This document shows, piece by piece, positions 38,445 through 49,735 of a stretch of 64,000 nucleotides of DNA; the first letter of the stretch is position 1; each line of letters begins with the position of its first letter. Both the position numbers and the translations under genes were made by a program. The notes beneath the pieces are model-generated. The model was given only the letters and a program-made list of their open reading frames with translations, had not been told where the DNA came from and searched no databases. This stretch comes from Sarcophilus harrisii. Its lineage: Eukaryota > Chordata > Mammalia > Dasyuromorphia > Dasyuridae. Where the stretch lies: NCBI RefSeq assembly GCF_902635505.1, contig NC_045427.1:261165922-261229921 (forward strand). The letters are read 5' to 3'.

Positions 38445-41400
38445 GTGTTCTTTCCATTTCCCCAGAGAGTCAAACTGAACTGTTTATCAGGCTGCACAGG
38501 AGCAGTCAGAGGCAAGAGAGAAAACATAGTGTTCCCTTTTCAGAATAACTGGTTTCTCTTCTCTCAGAAGAGCTTTCTCATCTAATGTGGATCTGAAAAC
38601 AGACAGAGGGAAACAATGTGAATAGTTTGCTTTAGGACCCTTGGAAGAAGAGAACTATATAGAGGGCTTTCCTCTAAGTAGTCAAGTCTTAGGTCAGGAA
38701 AGCTGATGTAAGAAGGTGAATTTCCCATCTCTGGTAGGTGGTTCTATACTGCTTAACCTGGCCATTTTAGACATTCATTGTAAGATCTACTACAGCTAGA
38801 AGAGCAACCATGGGAAATCATGCAGTCGTTTCTCTTCCTGTTGTGGTCTGAAGCTGTTTCCATCAAATTAGGTTAAATTAAGAGAAAGACTCAGCTATCA
38901 GAACATAATGAAAGAGGCTAAGAGTCTTACTTCAAATCCTCTAAAACTGTATTAGGTGGCTCAGTGGGTAGAGCACTGGGCCTGGGTTCAAGAAAATCTA
39001 TGTTCAAAATACTAACCATGGGAGCTCCACCCCACCCCATCCCTGAGGTACTTCCATTCATGCAGAATCAACACCAGAGATGTGTTGATCAGAGAGTTAT
39101 GTTCTCTCTCCAAAAGTAACAAGGGAATTCCTTTGCACCTCTGCCTCAGTTTCCTCATCTGCAAAATGGGGCACAGGATATTTGAAAAGTGCTTAGCACT
39201 GTGCTCAGCACACAGTAAATACTATATAAATTTTTATCATCGTTATTACTAGTGAGATGATTCAGCAAGTAGGTAGCCCAGTGGATAGAGCACTGGGGCC
39301 TGAAATCAGGAAGACCCAACCAAGTTAAAGTTCAGTCTCAGACACTAGGTGTGGGACCCTGAACCAATCAACCTATGTCTCAGATGCCTGTGTAAAGTAG
39401 GGATAACAATAGAACTTCTATTGGAGAGTTGTCATAAGGATCAAATGAGAATATATTTGTAAAACACTTAGCGCGATGCTTGGCAGACAATCAGCTGCAT
39501 AAATGTTAGTTATTGTCTTTGTTAACATTGTTATTATTGTCTGAGTGGTCATGGACAAATTACTAACCTTTCTAGCTCATGGACGTTTCTCCAAGTTTAT
39601 TTTCCAATTTTATAGGCTTATAGATTTAGAGCTGGAAGAGACCTTTCAGGCCATCCAATCCAGTTCCCTTAATTAATCAGGAAACTGAGATCCTGAAAGA
39701 TTGACTTGCCCAAGTCATACTATGCTTAAGGCAGGATTCAAATCCAGATTTTCCTAATTTGAGTTTTAGATGGCCTTCAACACTGATTGGAAGGTGTTCC
39801 ACTCTGGGATATTGACAAGAACAAAAGAATAGTCAGTGGATTCAGAGAAACCTGACAGGTCAGTTATGCAGAATATAACAAAGAATTGAACTCTTTTCCT
39901 GTCCTGATATTTCACCTTTTGGAAATATCTAGAGATTTCCTCATCTGTACAATCAGTCGGACTCAATTATTACTAACTTTTAAGGTCCCTTCTAGCAATA
40001 AAATTGTCATAAATTGATTTTCCCCACTGACATTTCACAGGCACCAAACAGATACCCAAGGGTAAGAGTCTGAGTAAACCCTCCCTTTCCCTCCACCTTT
40101 GGTCAGCTCCATCCCCACCATCCCACCCCCAGCCTTAGGCCTGAGTTTGCCTCGATGTGAGTTCATTCTGAATCAACACCAGAAGAGTGTTAAGAGAGCT
40201 GCTTTGTCTCTCCAAAAGTAACAAGGAAATTCATTTGCAACTGCTGAGCCAAAGAGAATGAAACAGCCCGATCTCCTCAAGTGAATAATACTGGATTTAT
40301 TAACTATTATTCTGAATAATCTTTCTACAAAACAGCCTCTTTTTCCAAAAGAGTATGGGTGAGTCACTTAGCCCCACAGACAGATCAATACCTAGAACCA
40401 CTTTGGGACCAGGGATTTGGTTTAGTTTACAATGAAAACAGTGTAGTTTGGAAAGCAAAACATTTTAGGGAAAGCTGCCTGCCTACATTGGGCCAAGTAG
40501 CTTGGGAATGATGCCCTAAAGGAGAGAGGGTGAGGGAGATGATCTACCTCCATTCTGTAAACCTTGGCCAGCCAAGAGGAGAGATTCTGGATACCTAATT
40601 GTGGTGACCTTGACAAGTTCCAAGCAAGGCTATGCCTTAGCACAAAGCTGTAGGAAAAGCAAGCCAGCCATAGATGTTGCACAAGTAAGACACACAAGTC
40701 GGCCCTACAGAGTTATGTATACACAGGAAAAACCTGCTGTGGTTTTTGAGAAATATCACTTTCATCAAGCAATCTCTCAGCAACTCTGAACTAGCAGGCA
40801 ACCAAGGCCAAGGTGACATTTGACCCAAAAGCTACATGTCCGCTATGCTGGGAAAGATTGGGTCAGCTTCTGGGACAGTGCACTTGCCTGAGCTTAGTTG
40901 TGGTTTAAAGATGAGACAAAAAATTATATTCTTGTACTAAATATGAAAATTAAACAGTCAAAAAGGGAGCAGTTTAGCAAGCAAGTAGCAGAAGGAAGCA
41001 GTTTGCAGTTGAGCTGTGTGGTTCATCCACCCCCTGAAACTATTCTGAGATAGAATAAGGGTCTGAAAAGAAGCTGGCAAAATTTGGGGGGAAAAGAAGG
41101 GAGAGCAGCTGGGGAGACCCCAATTTTTGAGGAGGGAGTTGAGCGGGAAGCTATATTTTCCAACATGAAATTCTCTGGAAATTGAAGCTAATATTTTAGA
41201 AGATATAGAGGAGGGCAATTTTTGCAGTAGGAGAATGAGAAAAATCAGGAAGCAGGAAATGTTACACACAATATTCCCAAAATCTTGTCAAAGATTCTGT
41301 GCCCCCCCCTCCAGATAGATTAGTTAGAGGGACTTCTTTGAGTCCTCGTTTCACCACAACAAAATGTCTTCAAGTAGCTGGATGACACACCCCTTCCCCA

Positions 41401-42365
41401 AGAATAGAGAAAAAAAAAAAAGTATTCATAGACATTAAGACATCCAAAGCTTGAGGGATGGGGAAAATGTCCATGGAGTGGATCAAGAGCTTAATTCAAA
41501 TCTTTGTCCAGTCATATATACCCAGTCATATGTAAGCTCAGGCAAGTCACTTTAGACTAAATGACTCTTAAAGTCCCTTCTGGCTCTGCCTCTATGACCA
41601 ATCCTTTAAAATGTTTAACCAGACTGAAACCTCGAGGCCAAGCTGAGAAAGGAACATGACAGCCACTAGGGGGAATCAAAGATCAGATCCTGAGGACCAG
41701 GTAGGACGGAATAAGGTTAGGTACCACCATCTTGGAGACAGACAGTAGCCTGTGGTTGGGCTGGTTTGGGGATCAAAGCAAATAGTATTTGAGGTGTGAA
41801 GAGCCTTCCTTCTGGAAAGTAGACTTCATTCTCTGCCTCCAAGGGTCACTGGAGTTCAAGGGCCAGGTTGGGGGGGGGGGGCGGGGAAGGGAAATGGGAT
41901 TCCGGGAAAGCATATGGACCAATACAAAAAAGATAGCTCCTCACTCCCTTTCCTCTGCTGGTTCAGAATGAGAGATCAGGATCTCCTTTCTTTCCATATG
42001 GCACTTCTTGATAAGAGTTATCCACCTCAGAAACTGTGGGGTGAAAAATTCTCATATTCCACCAGTATCACAGATTTCTAAAAATCCCAACCCAAGGATG
42101 GAGGTTGTATTCCCCAATTTGTACTCAGAAAAAGACCTTGCCACCCCCATCCACCCCCACGCACCCACAAATCTTTTTCATCAGCCTGGTAGCAAAAATT
42201 CCATCAGCAAAGTCTCTCTGGAAGGCCTTGAGCCTCCACAGGGTCCTAGCGCCTGCCTATAAACAGGCACGCTAGTCTAGGCTAACAAAAAGAGAGGGCA
42301 AAGAGTGAGGGAGGAAGGAGAGGGAGGAGGAATAAGGAGGGAAGAAAAGAGAAAGAACCTTTTAA
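38445..42365. other. PAK6-ANKRD63 intergenic region, left part
   Basis: Besides the SINE cluster at 38940-39760 I see mostly unique or very old sequence. 40250-41280 is repeat-poor with no gene signal. A G-rich run at about 41868-41890 stands out. The short frames here have no recognisable protein content. Confidence 0.5.
38940..39760. repeat. Cluster of MIR-type SINEs downstream of PAK6
   Basis: 38945-39010 plus head; 39140-39240 plus tail; 39265-39540 near full-length plus MIR (gatagagcactggggcctg to attgtctttgttaac); 39600-39760 minus. Between them, 39040-39130 resembles 40150-40245. Confidence 0.65.
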
Positions 42366-42369
42366 CCAC

Positions 42370-42900
42370 CTCTTGGCAGTTACTTCTGACTCACTAATCT
42401 GTCGGTAATGGGGCTGAAATTGGACCACGTCCCACGGGGGTGGTGATGAAGTGGGGGGTCAGAATGGCATAACCAGTAGGTTTCCTGTGGGGTTCAACTT
42501 CTAGCATCCGTCATCGCTCTGCCCTCCATCTACAGCCCAGCTAGAAGCTGCAGACTTTTTAGCAGCTCCCTTCCAGCTCTTGCGGGAGTTTGATGTAATT
42601 TAAACGGGGACCTGCAGTTAGTGTGGGCTCCCAGCTTCACTGCTTCTTAGTTTAACATCACAAACACTTCAGTCAATTATCTCCCTCGCGGAGCTTCTAT
42701 TTAGAGAGACATTGTCAAGGTTCTTAAACCTCAAATCAAGCCTGCTGCTTTCTGCTAGATATACAAAGCCTCCAAATGGGAGTTAGTTGAAAGTGAAGGG
42801 AAAAATTAATCAAAGCCTTGCAACCCCATATCTAAAGCACAAACTGATAGGAACACCTTCTGTGCAGGTGGTGAGAGAGGGGGAGTTTGGGGCACAGGGG
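42370..42900. other. Repeat-poor intergenic block, possible conserved noncoding element
   Basis: About 530 bases with no SINE or L1, balanced composition and no frame of note, between PAK6 and ANKRD63. Regulatory nature is inference only. Confidence 0.3.
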
Positions 42901-43249
42901 CGGAAGAACACTAAGGAAGCATTTTCCCTTTAAGTATCTTAGAAATAAGTAGAGATATTTGAAGTGGAAGATTTGGGGAAATGGGAGTATAAAAGGCATG
43001 TTAACTATTAGAAATCTTTGGATTCCATTATCTCAAAAACTCAATTCAGACCCAATAAAAACTAAAAGGTTTAGTTGTTTCCTCCTGATGGGCTGTTCAG
43101 TACTAGATTGTGGATGTTTGAGGGGAATAGAGCAAAAAAAGTTTGGGAAGGTATTCAGGTATTCAGGGCAGTCTGGTGTTTATGACAGTCCCCTCACCCC
43201 CGCCCAGGGAAATCAAACCTTGGGAAGGACTACACCTAGCCTACAAACA

Positions 43250-43435
43250 GGGCACTGGGCTTGAAGTCGGAGACACCTAAATTCGGAATTCATTTCAGAT
43301 ACTTATTATCTGTTCGTGAACAAACCACTTAATCATTGTGTCTCTTTCTTCATCTGTAAAATGAAAAGGTTGGAGTTGATGGCTTCTAAGGTCCCTACCA
43401 CTTCTAAATCTATGTTCCTATGGTATAAAGAATGT
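43250..43435 (+). repeat. MIR-type SINE
   Basis: ggcactgggcttgaagtcgg, atttcagatacttattatc, ttcttcatctgtaaaatg, ggcttctaaggtccctacc. Confidence 0.75.
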
Positions 43436-43864
43436 TAGAGGACAATAGCAAAAATTCCTAACTAGGTGTTTTTCGTTCCTGGCTAACTACTTTTGGGGGA
43501 AAAATACTCTTTCATAGTCATTAAAGATAGAGTTCTCCCCCTCAAATATTCATAATAAGTGACAGAATTCAGGTAGAAGTCTTTCGTCCTGCAGGTCTCT
43601 GGACATGCCCCTCCCTTTTGTTCTCCCCTTGCCCTGGCACTGGGGCACCTCACTATTGGTGCAGCGAGAGAAAGGACTATCACAGACCTACCTGAATCAA
43701 GCTTACAAACACCTGGGTCAGATGGCTGCCAGCACTCAGAGAAAGCATTCTCCCAATCTCTCAAGATGCTGTGGTTGCAGCACAGAAAATGTACTGGCAT
43801 TTCTAACCGTTTGCATAAATGAACGCTAAAGGTTAGGGAGCCAGCAGGTGCAAAGGGAAACACA

Positions 43865-44010
43865 TGGGATTAAGGAATAGAAAGCCTTAGGTTTGATTTC
43901 TGACTCTTTCACTACCTGTATGAATTGGGAGAGTCATTTAATTTCTTCTGGGTCCTGGTTTTTCATTTATGAAAGGAACAGATTGGAACAAATGTGCTCT
44001 GAGATTTTTT
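43865..44010 (+). repeat. MIR-type SINE remnant
   Basis: tttgatttctgactctttc, gaattgggagagtcatttaa, gtttttcatttatgaaagg. Confidence 0.55.
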
Positions 44011-44479
44011 TTTTCAAATTTAACCGTCATTGATTCTAGGTCTCACTAACAGGCTAAGACCCTCAAAGTTACTATACCTTCAGGTTAATGTAGATCGTGG
44101 GCCCTGAGTCTGTTGGGTACTAGTTTTTCTTCTCCTTGCTTTTACTGACTGCAAAAGGAAGAAAAGGAAAGGAAAGAGCTGGCCCACTGGATGGAGGTGA
44201 AAAATCTAAACAAAATGTAAAGGTGGGCAGGGATGGGGTTGAGTGGGGGGAACAACGGGGCGTGGGAGGAAGGGAAACTATAGTGCAAGCCCCTCAGGGG
44301 GACTTAGAGGCCAAGGCCTCTCTGGTGGATGACTGGGGTAGAGAAGCAGACCTGGGAGTTACAGGAAATTTGGATGGCCCTATAAGGAGGAGAGCAACTC
44401 TGGCCCTTGCAGAGGTGAGAGGATCAACAGGGAAAAGGAACTGGGTTGTTTTATGGATCCAGCACAGGAGAACTGGGAT

Positions 44480-46800
44480 TTGGGGAATCTTGGTGAAGCG
44501 CCCTGGGGCCTCTTCACCGCTGGGCTTGCAAGACCACTGCGTCTGCCTCGGTGCCCCCCTGCCAAGGGGTCTGCTGGCCAGGCAGAGTGAGGGGCAGCGA
44601 GTCAAGCTCCTGCTCCAGCCCACCGTCTGACCCTTGCGCCTCCCCCACTAGGCTGGGGATGTCCGGCGCAGTAGAACGGCGGCGCAGACCGAGACGGCCT
44701 CTCCCAGGACCGCCCTCGGGATGGGGAGTAAGCCCACCAGGAGCCTTGATTAGGGCCAGAGCCTTGCCTTCCAATAGCTCCTGCGAGCGCCACCTCCCTG
44801 TGCCCGAGGCCTGAGGGGAATTTGGACGGGGGAGCTGAGCTGCCGCCCGGACCCGCGCAGCCTCCTCCTCGGTCACTGAGCCTAGAGCCAAGCTCATGCT
44901 GCGGCCAAATTCGGGCCGCTCGTTGCCGAACGATCTCTGTCGGCCCGAACCTTTGCCCCCGGGGCCTGTTTCACCCCCATGGCCTCCAGCTGCCCGGGCG
45001 AAGCGGGCCAGAAGGGGCCGCGGAAGGCGGCGAGGGCTAGGCCGGCGACGCTCGGGGCTGGGCGCAGCACTGGGCCGGCCCGGGGGACTGTCCGACGTAG
45101 AGCCCCGGGCGCGGGCGGCCGCCGCAGCAGCAGCACGACCCCACGGCCCCGTGAGCGCTTGGACACAAGGCCCGTGGCCTCTGGCGGCCGCGAGCTGCAA
45201 AGCTGTGAGGCCCGCGCGGTTAGTGCGGTCGAGGCGCAAACCAAGGCGGCGGAAAGAGCGCACCAGGAATTCGAGCACGGCGCCGTGGCCACACGCGGCG
45301 GCCCACATCACCGGGCTATTCCCCGCCGAATCGGCAGCCTCTGGGTCGCCGCTGTACTGCACCAGCAGCTGCACCGCGTCCAGGTGACCCCGCTCGCAGG
45401 CCAGGCTCAGCGCCGTGCGGCCCCTCTCGTCTCGCAGGTTCACGGCCGCGCCCTGTTCCAGCAACAACCGTACGAAGCGGGATCTGAGCGTGGGGTCGGG
45501 CAACCCTACAGCCACCATGAGCGGCGTGCGTCCCTGCTCCGCCCGACAATCGATGATGCTACGGTCCAAGGCATCCAGGACAAAACGCGCCAGGTGCACC
45601 TTGCCAGCTTGCATCGCCTCCAAAAAAGTACGAGTGCCCGCCCGAGGGCACAGATCCTTTGGTTTCAACATACCCTTGGTCCCTTGCTTGGCCTTGGCGC
45701 TTGAGGAGGTGGGTTCCGCGCCCCGGAGCTACTCCGGAGTCTCCTTAGAAATGTTCAAGGTACCGCTGGGCCTCGGGCCTGCTGCTGGTGCTCCACGCGT
45801 GGGTGGGCTTGGCCCAGAGCTGGTGCTCCTGCGTTTGGGACTTGCCAATCAGATGTCCAAGGACTCCTGTCGCAGGTCCTGGGTTTCCCACAAAGCTGAA
45901 GATTTTTTTCTGGGGTTCCCGTTGCTTGCTTTTCTGTTTGTGAGAGGGATCCCTTACTCCTCACTGGTCTCGGACTCCTTGTCTATGCTCTCTACTTCTC
46001 TGGCTCCCGGACTTCACGCGTGGATATTTCTGCTCCACGCTGCTCTCACAGCCAGTACCTGGCTGTCCTCTAGAAGGTAACCACAGGTCCCGGCCTCCCC
46101 TATTTGGCGTTCCCCGCTACTTTTCCTGTCCCCAGGTGTTTGCCAATCCCATACCTGGGGCCCTCTCGCAGCTATTCAGGTGATCGCGTCTACCGTTTCA
46201 GCCTCCCTAGCTTCCCTGCTGAAACAGCGGAGGAGGCAATGGGATCTCTTCCAAAGCTGGTGGGGAGCGCTGCTCCTCAGGCTGCTGGCGCCGCCGCTGC
46301 TCTTCCTCCCACTCGTGGGGGGGTGGAGGGGGGTGGAGAGGGAAGCCGCACTGGGGCGCCAGTTACTTAGGGGATTAATTGGCTCAAGAGCAGTCGAAGT
46401 CACCCCGCCAGGAATCCGGGTTTTACAGTCTCGGGAGTAAGGATAGAGTCGGACTCTCCATAGTAAAGTCTCCTCTGGAACTCGAGGAGGGTTCCAGGAC
46501 AGGGGAGCGGCGCCCAGCGCCCCACTGGGGGATCAGAGCTGAGGATCGACTCCTCCTATCTCTCCGCCGGGGCTGAGACGGCGGCTGTGAAACCGGGGGC
46601 GGGGGGCGGGTGCTGCTCGTGGGGGGGCCACTGGCACTGAGCAGCTCCAATCCCAGATTCCAGAGTCTCAGCCCCTCTGCCTGCACTCCACGGCGCCTGA
46701 GTCCCACCCCCTCACGCTCCTTGCCTGCCCCCTCCGAGGGCCTGGGGGTGGGGAGGGGTACAACTCAGACACCTCAAGCGGCGAGATCCATCCTCCAGAC
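44480..46800. promoter_or_regulatory. CpG island covering ANKRD63 and its promoter
   Basis: Dense CpG and high G+C from about 44.5 kb to 46.8 kb in an otherwise AT-rich window. It spans the ANKRD63 exon and about 1.1 kb upstream (45672-46800), where the promoter should lie. No convincing TATA box was seen, as expected for a CpG-island promoter. Borders are by eye. Confidence 0.8.
44514..45671 (-). CDS. ANKRD63: ANKRD63, ankyrin repeat domain protein 63 (single exon)
   Basis: Intronless 385-aa ORF matching the remembered mammalian ANKRD63 from the N-terminal MLKPKDLCPRAGTRTFLEAM to the C-terminal AVVLQAQR. About four ankyrin repeats: roughly 46-80 (GRTPLMVAV...LLLEQGAAVN), 83-112 (GRTALSLACERGHLDAV), 116-148 (GNSPVMWAAACGHGAVL) and 153-174 (GLTALQLAAARGHG). 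Then come a polyalanine run (about 180-186), an Arg/Pro/Ser-rich disordered half, and a conserved RRRSTAPDIPSLVGEA stretch. The start is the first Met after an in-frame TAG at 45729-45731, with G at -3. The whole gene lies in a CpG island. It is thought to be brain-enriched with no settled biochemical role; no catalytic domain or membrane segment is visible. It is convergent with PAK6 and in tandem with PLCB2. Confidence 0.95.
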   Translation of the reverse strand: MLKPKDLCPRAGTRTFLEAMQAGKVHLARFVLDALDRSIIDCRAEQGRTPLMVAVGLPDPTLRSRFVRLLLEQGAAVNLRDERGRTALSLACERGHLDAVQLLVQYSGDPEAADSAGNSPVMWAAACGHGAVLEFLVRSFRRLGLRLDRTNRAGLTALQLAAARGHGPCVQALTGPWGRAAAAAAARARGSTSDSPPGRPSAAPSPERRRPSPRRLPRPLLARFARAAGGHGGETGPGGKGSGRQRSFGNERPEFGRSMSLALGSVTEEEAARVRAAAQLPRPNSPQASGTGRWRSQELLEGKALALIKAPGGLTPHPEGGPGRGRLGLRRRSTAPDIPSLVGEAQGSDGGLEQELDSLPLTLPGQQTPWQGGTEADAVVLQAQR

Positions 46801-47163
46801 CGAGTAGAGCAGGAGAGCGCCACCCAACACCCCGGTACTGGGAAGACTAGGAGAGTGACCCGTTTGTCGGCAACTGAGTCACCAAAGGGGAAGAGTCATT
46901 TCTCTAGGATTGGGTTCGTTTGTAACAGATTAGAGTTAGAACTGAAAAGAGCTGAGAGACTTGGGGCTGTTCGGGGAGGGGCTGGGGAAAGGTATAATTG
47001 AGAAAAAGAATAAAGGTGTAATGTTCAGTTCGCCTGCCGAGCGCTCCGCCAGAGTCGTTGACATCCCCACACACGCATATAATCACAAGCTTCTCAGTAC
47101 ACGAAAACTAACACTCATGAACACATACGGTTTTCTTCGGCACACGTTGAAGGGCGAGCGCAT

Positions 47164-47208
47164 GTACACACACACACACACACACACAGACACACACACA
47201 CACACACG
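47164..47208. repeat. (CA)n microsatellite
   Basis: About 45 bases of CA units with one interruption (cagaca). Confidence 0.95.
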
Positions 47209-47934
47209 GCTGAATTCTACAGCCTTCAACACCTTCAGCCTGAACACCCCCAGCCCTCCCCCGCACAGACTCTCTTCAGGCTGCAGGAGGATACAAGGAA
47301 GATGCCTCCTCTTTCTTTGCGCACATTAGCTGCTCTGGGTTTCTCCCAAGCTTCTGGAGTCCTGCATTTTAATCTCTGCTTTTCATATTATATAGAAAAA
47401 GGGTCTTGGAGAGTAAGGAAGTAGAACAGCATCCACAGGTGATTCAGTCAAGGAAAATACATTCAGAACTACCGGTTTCCGTCCCCCTCTCACACCATTC
47501 TCCCGACTGAACAGAGAAACAGTCCTTCTCCAAGCTCAAATATCTTCTTGAATCTTTCTCCTCCCTCTCCCAAACCCCAGCCTTGGTCTGGGAAAGAGGC
47601 TGCGGAAGGGAACAGGGAAGGGAGGGAGATGGGAATGAGGTGGAGGAAAGGGAGGATGCAACAGAGACATTAAGCACTGCTTCCTTCTATAAAGACCACT
47701 AACCTTTCAGAACCTCACTCTCTGACCCCAAACCTTCTCCCAGAATACACTTCCCCTCAGGAAAACTGGAAAAGGGAAAATGTAGAACACAGTTATCCCA
47801 CTCTCAAACAAGGTTCAGTCCAGTTGGGAAGACTTGGCAGCCTGCAGAAGAATGGGGTACTGTGAATTCAAAAGTAACAAAGGACAAGATCCCTGACTCC
47901 TGAGAGATTATTATCTATTAGGGGGATAACTGTG

Positions 47935-48165
47935 GGCAACTAGGTGGCAAAGTGGGGAGTCCGGAGTTAGGAAAATACTGATCTCACACTAGTCTCTTAC
48001 ACTTACTAGCTGTGTGACTCTAGGCAAGTCACTTAATCCTGTTTGCCTCAGTTTCCTCACCTTAAAATGAGCTAGAAAAGAAAATGTCAACTCCAATATC
48101 TTGTAACCCCAAAAAGAGGTCACAAAGAATGGGACATAACTGAACTATTTGAACAATAATGAGGG
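47935..48165 (+). repeat. CORE-SINE (MAR1-like), full length
   Basis: gggcaactaggtggcaaagtg, gctgtgtgactctaggcaag, cctcagtttcctcacct, accccaaaaagaggtcac, to gaactatttgaacaataatg. Confidence 0.88.
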
Positions 48166-48179
48166 GGATAACGATACAA

Positions 48180-48430
48180 ATAAGTATAGAGGTATAGAGA
48201 GGTAAAGGACAGGTTCTTACCTGTCCTCAGGGAACTTAGGGTTTAGATGAGGAGATAAGACATATAGAGAGACAAAGGGGACTAATAATCCAAGTATCAA
48301 ATGAGAGGATAGGTGTTAATAAAGGCTAAGGGAAAGAAAAAATACTGGTTGGCACAGGTGGTGGGGAAAGTCTAAAAGAGATTGGAATCTAAACTACATA
48401 GGGTCTTAAGGGATAAAAGGGATTTGGATA
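48180..48430 (+). repeat. Old mammalian repeat piece, unnamed family
   Basis: cttacctgtcctcagggaac, tttagatgaggagataagac; diverged. Confidence 0.4.
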
Positions 48431-48439
48431 AATGGAAAA

Positions 48440-48610
48440 CAGTAGGAAAAAATTGGCTCAGGAATCAGAAGATGGCAATTCAAACCATCTGCTTGTGTTG
48501 AGAAATTGGACAAGACACAGCCTCATTGGCCTTTTTCCTCATCTGAAAATAAAAAGGTTGTTCTAGATGGCCTTCATTCCCTTTCACTTTTTATACTATA
48601 TGACTCTATG
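48440..48610 (+). repeat. MIR-type SINE
   Basis: ggctcaggaatcagaagatg, cctcatctgaaaataaaaag, tctagatggccttcattcc. Confidence 0.6.
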
Positions 48611-48664
48611 AAAGCTTTCCAGACAAATGGAGTAGCCAGAGGAAGGGTGATGAACCCAAAGCAT

Positions 48665-48878
48665 CTTCTTGTTGCTGTTCAGTTGAGTCCAGTTCTTCAT
48701 GAGCCTGTGGACCAAACTGTCCATGGTTTTCTTGGCAAAGATACTGGAATGGTTTATCATTTTCTTCTTCAGTAGATTGAGGCAACAGAGGCAAATAGCC
48801 CAGAGTCACAGCTAGTCACAGGCTGTATTTGAATTTCAGGCCCAGAACTCTATCAACTGAGCCATCTATTTGCCCGAG
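48665..48878 (-). repeat. CORE-SINE (MAR1-like)
   Basis: ttgttgctgttcagttgagtc, ttttcttggcaaagatactgg, to gagccatctatttgccc; reverse orientation. Confidence 0.87.
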
Positions 48879-49169
48879 GCATCTTAGGATGACAATCATA
48901 AAACCAGTTAAGACTGTGGCTGACCTGCCAGAGAGGTAAGGGAAGAATGAAATTCCTGCTCATAATATGGTTTGGACTTAAAGAAAATGTGTGATAAAAT
49001 GGGAGCTCAAAGGATATTATGTTTTTAAGTTTCCTATTTTTCATAGAGAATTTCAGTATTACATTCACCAAACATTTGGAAATTCCACAACATAAAGAAA
49101 TGCCCCCCAACCCTTCTATTTTGTCAGAAGGTAAAACTTCCATATGCATTTGAATTCATCTCATTCAAT

Positions 49170-49320
49170 TTGATAAACATTTTGAAGCACTTACTCCAAA
49201 CGGGATACTATGTCCAGGATACAAAGATGAAGTCAGAAATGATCCCTGCACTGAAAGAAATTACATTCAGATAGGGAGATGTCATATATGACATATTGTG
49301 GTTAATGTGGAAATAATGGC
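49170..49320 (+). repeat. Old mammalian repeat, start of the unnamed family
   Basis: gaagcacttactccaaacgg, ccaggatacaaagatgaagtc, agatagggagatgtc. Confidence 0.5.
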
Positions 49321-49569
49321 TTGTGAGGAGACTTCATATTTATATAATGAATATCATCTTTCTTGCCTTCTCAATGAGAAGATGAGGAAGATAGAGGGAG
49401 GGAGAGAAATTGGAACTAAAAATAAAAATAAAAAGACAGGGTATAGTCCTCCACCCCAAACCCCATATATGTAATTATGTTAAATGACCATCATAAAATT
49501 TAAATGAAAGTGTGAAGAAAAGGGCCAAAATACCCCAAAAAATTTACTTCAAAATAAGGTTATCAAATA

Positions 49570-49735
49570 TGGTGAGCTTGGAACCTGTGTTGGACCTCTA
49601 AACGTGACTACCTCCGTAATTTTAGACAAGTCATTTACCCTCCCTGTGTCTCAGTTTTCTCATCTATGAATTGAAGGGGTTGAGTTGGATGGCATCTGGG
49701 GTTCTCTTGAGTTCTAAATCTTTGATCCTAAGGAA
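49570..49735 (+). repeat. MIR-type SINE
   Basis: gagcttggaacctgtg, tttagacaagtcatttaccc, ctcagttttctcatctatg, ggcatctggggttctcttg. Confidence 0.65.

Noticed and set aside
40080-41280. Possible retroviral LTR-like element
   Set aside because: Only a short two-copy similarity is visible. I see no paired ends, primer-binding site or coding remnants, so no viral origin is claimed.
44979-46080. Long plus-strand open frames (241 and 221 codons) opposite and beside ANKRD63
   Set aside because: They arise from high G+C and few stop codons opposite a real gene. Their translations are Arg/Ala/Ser-rich without any domain, while the minus strand gives clear ankyrin repeats.
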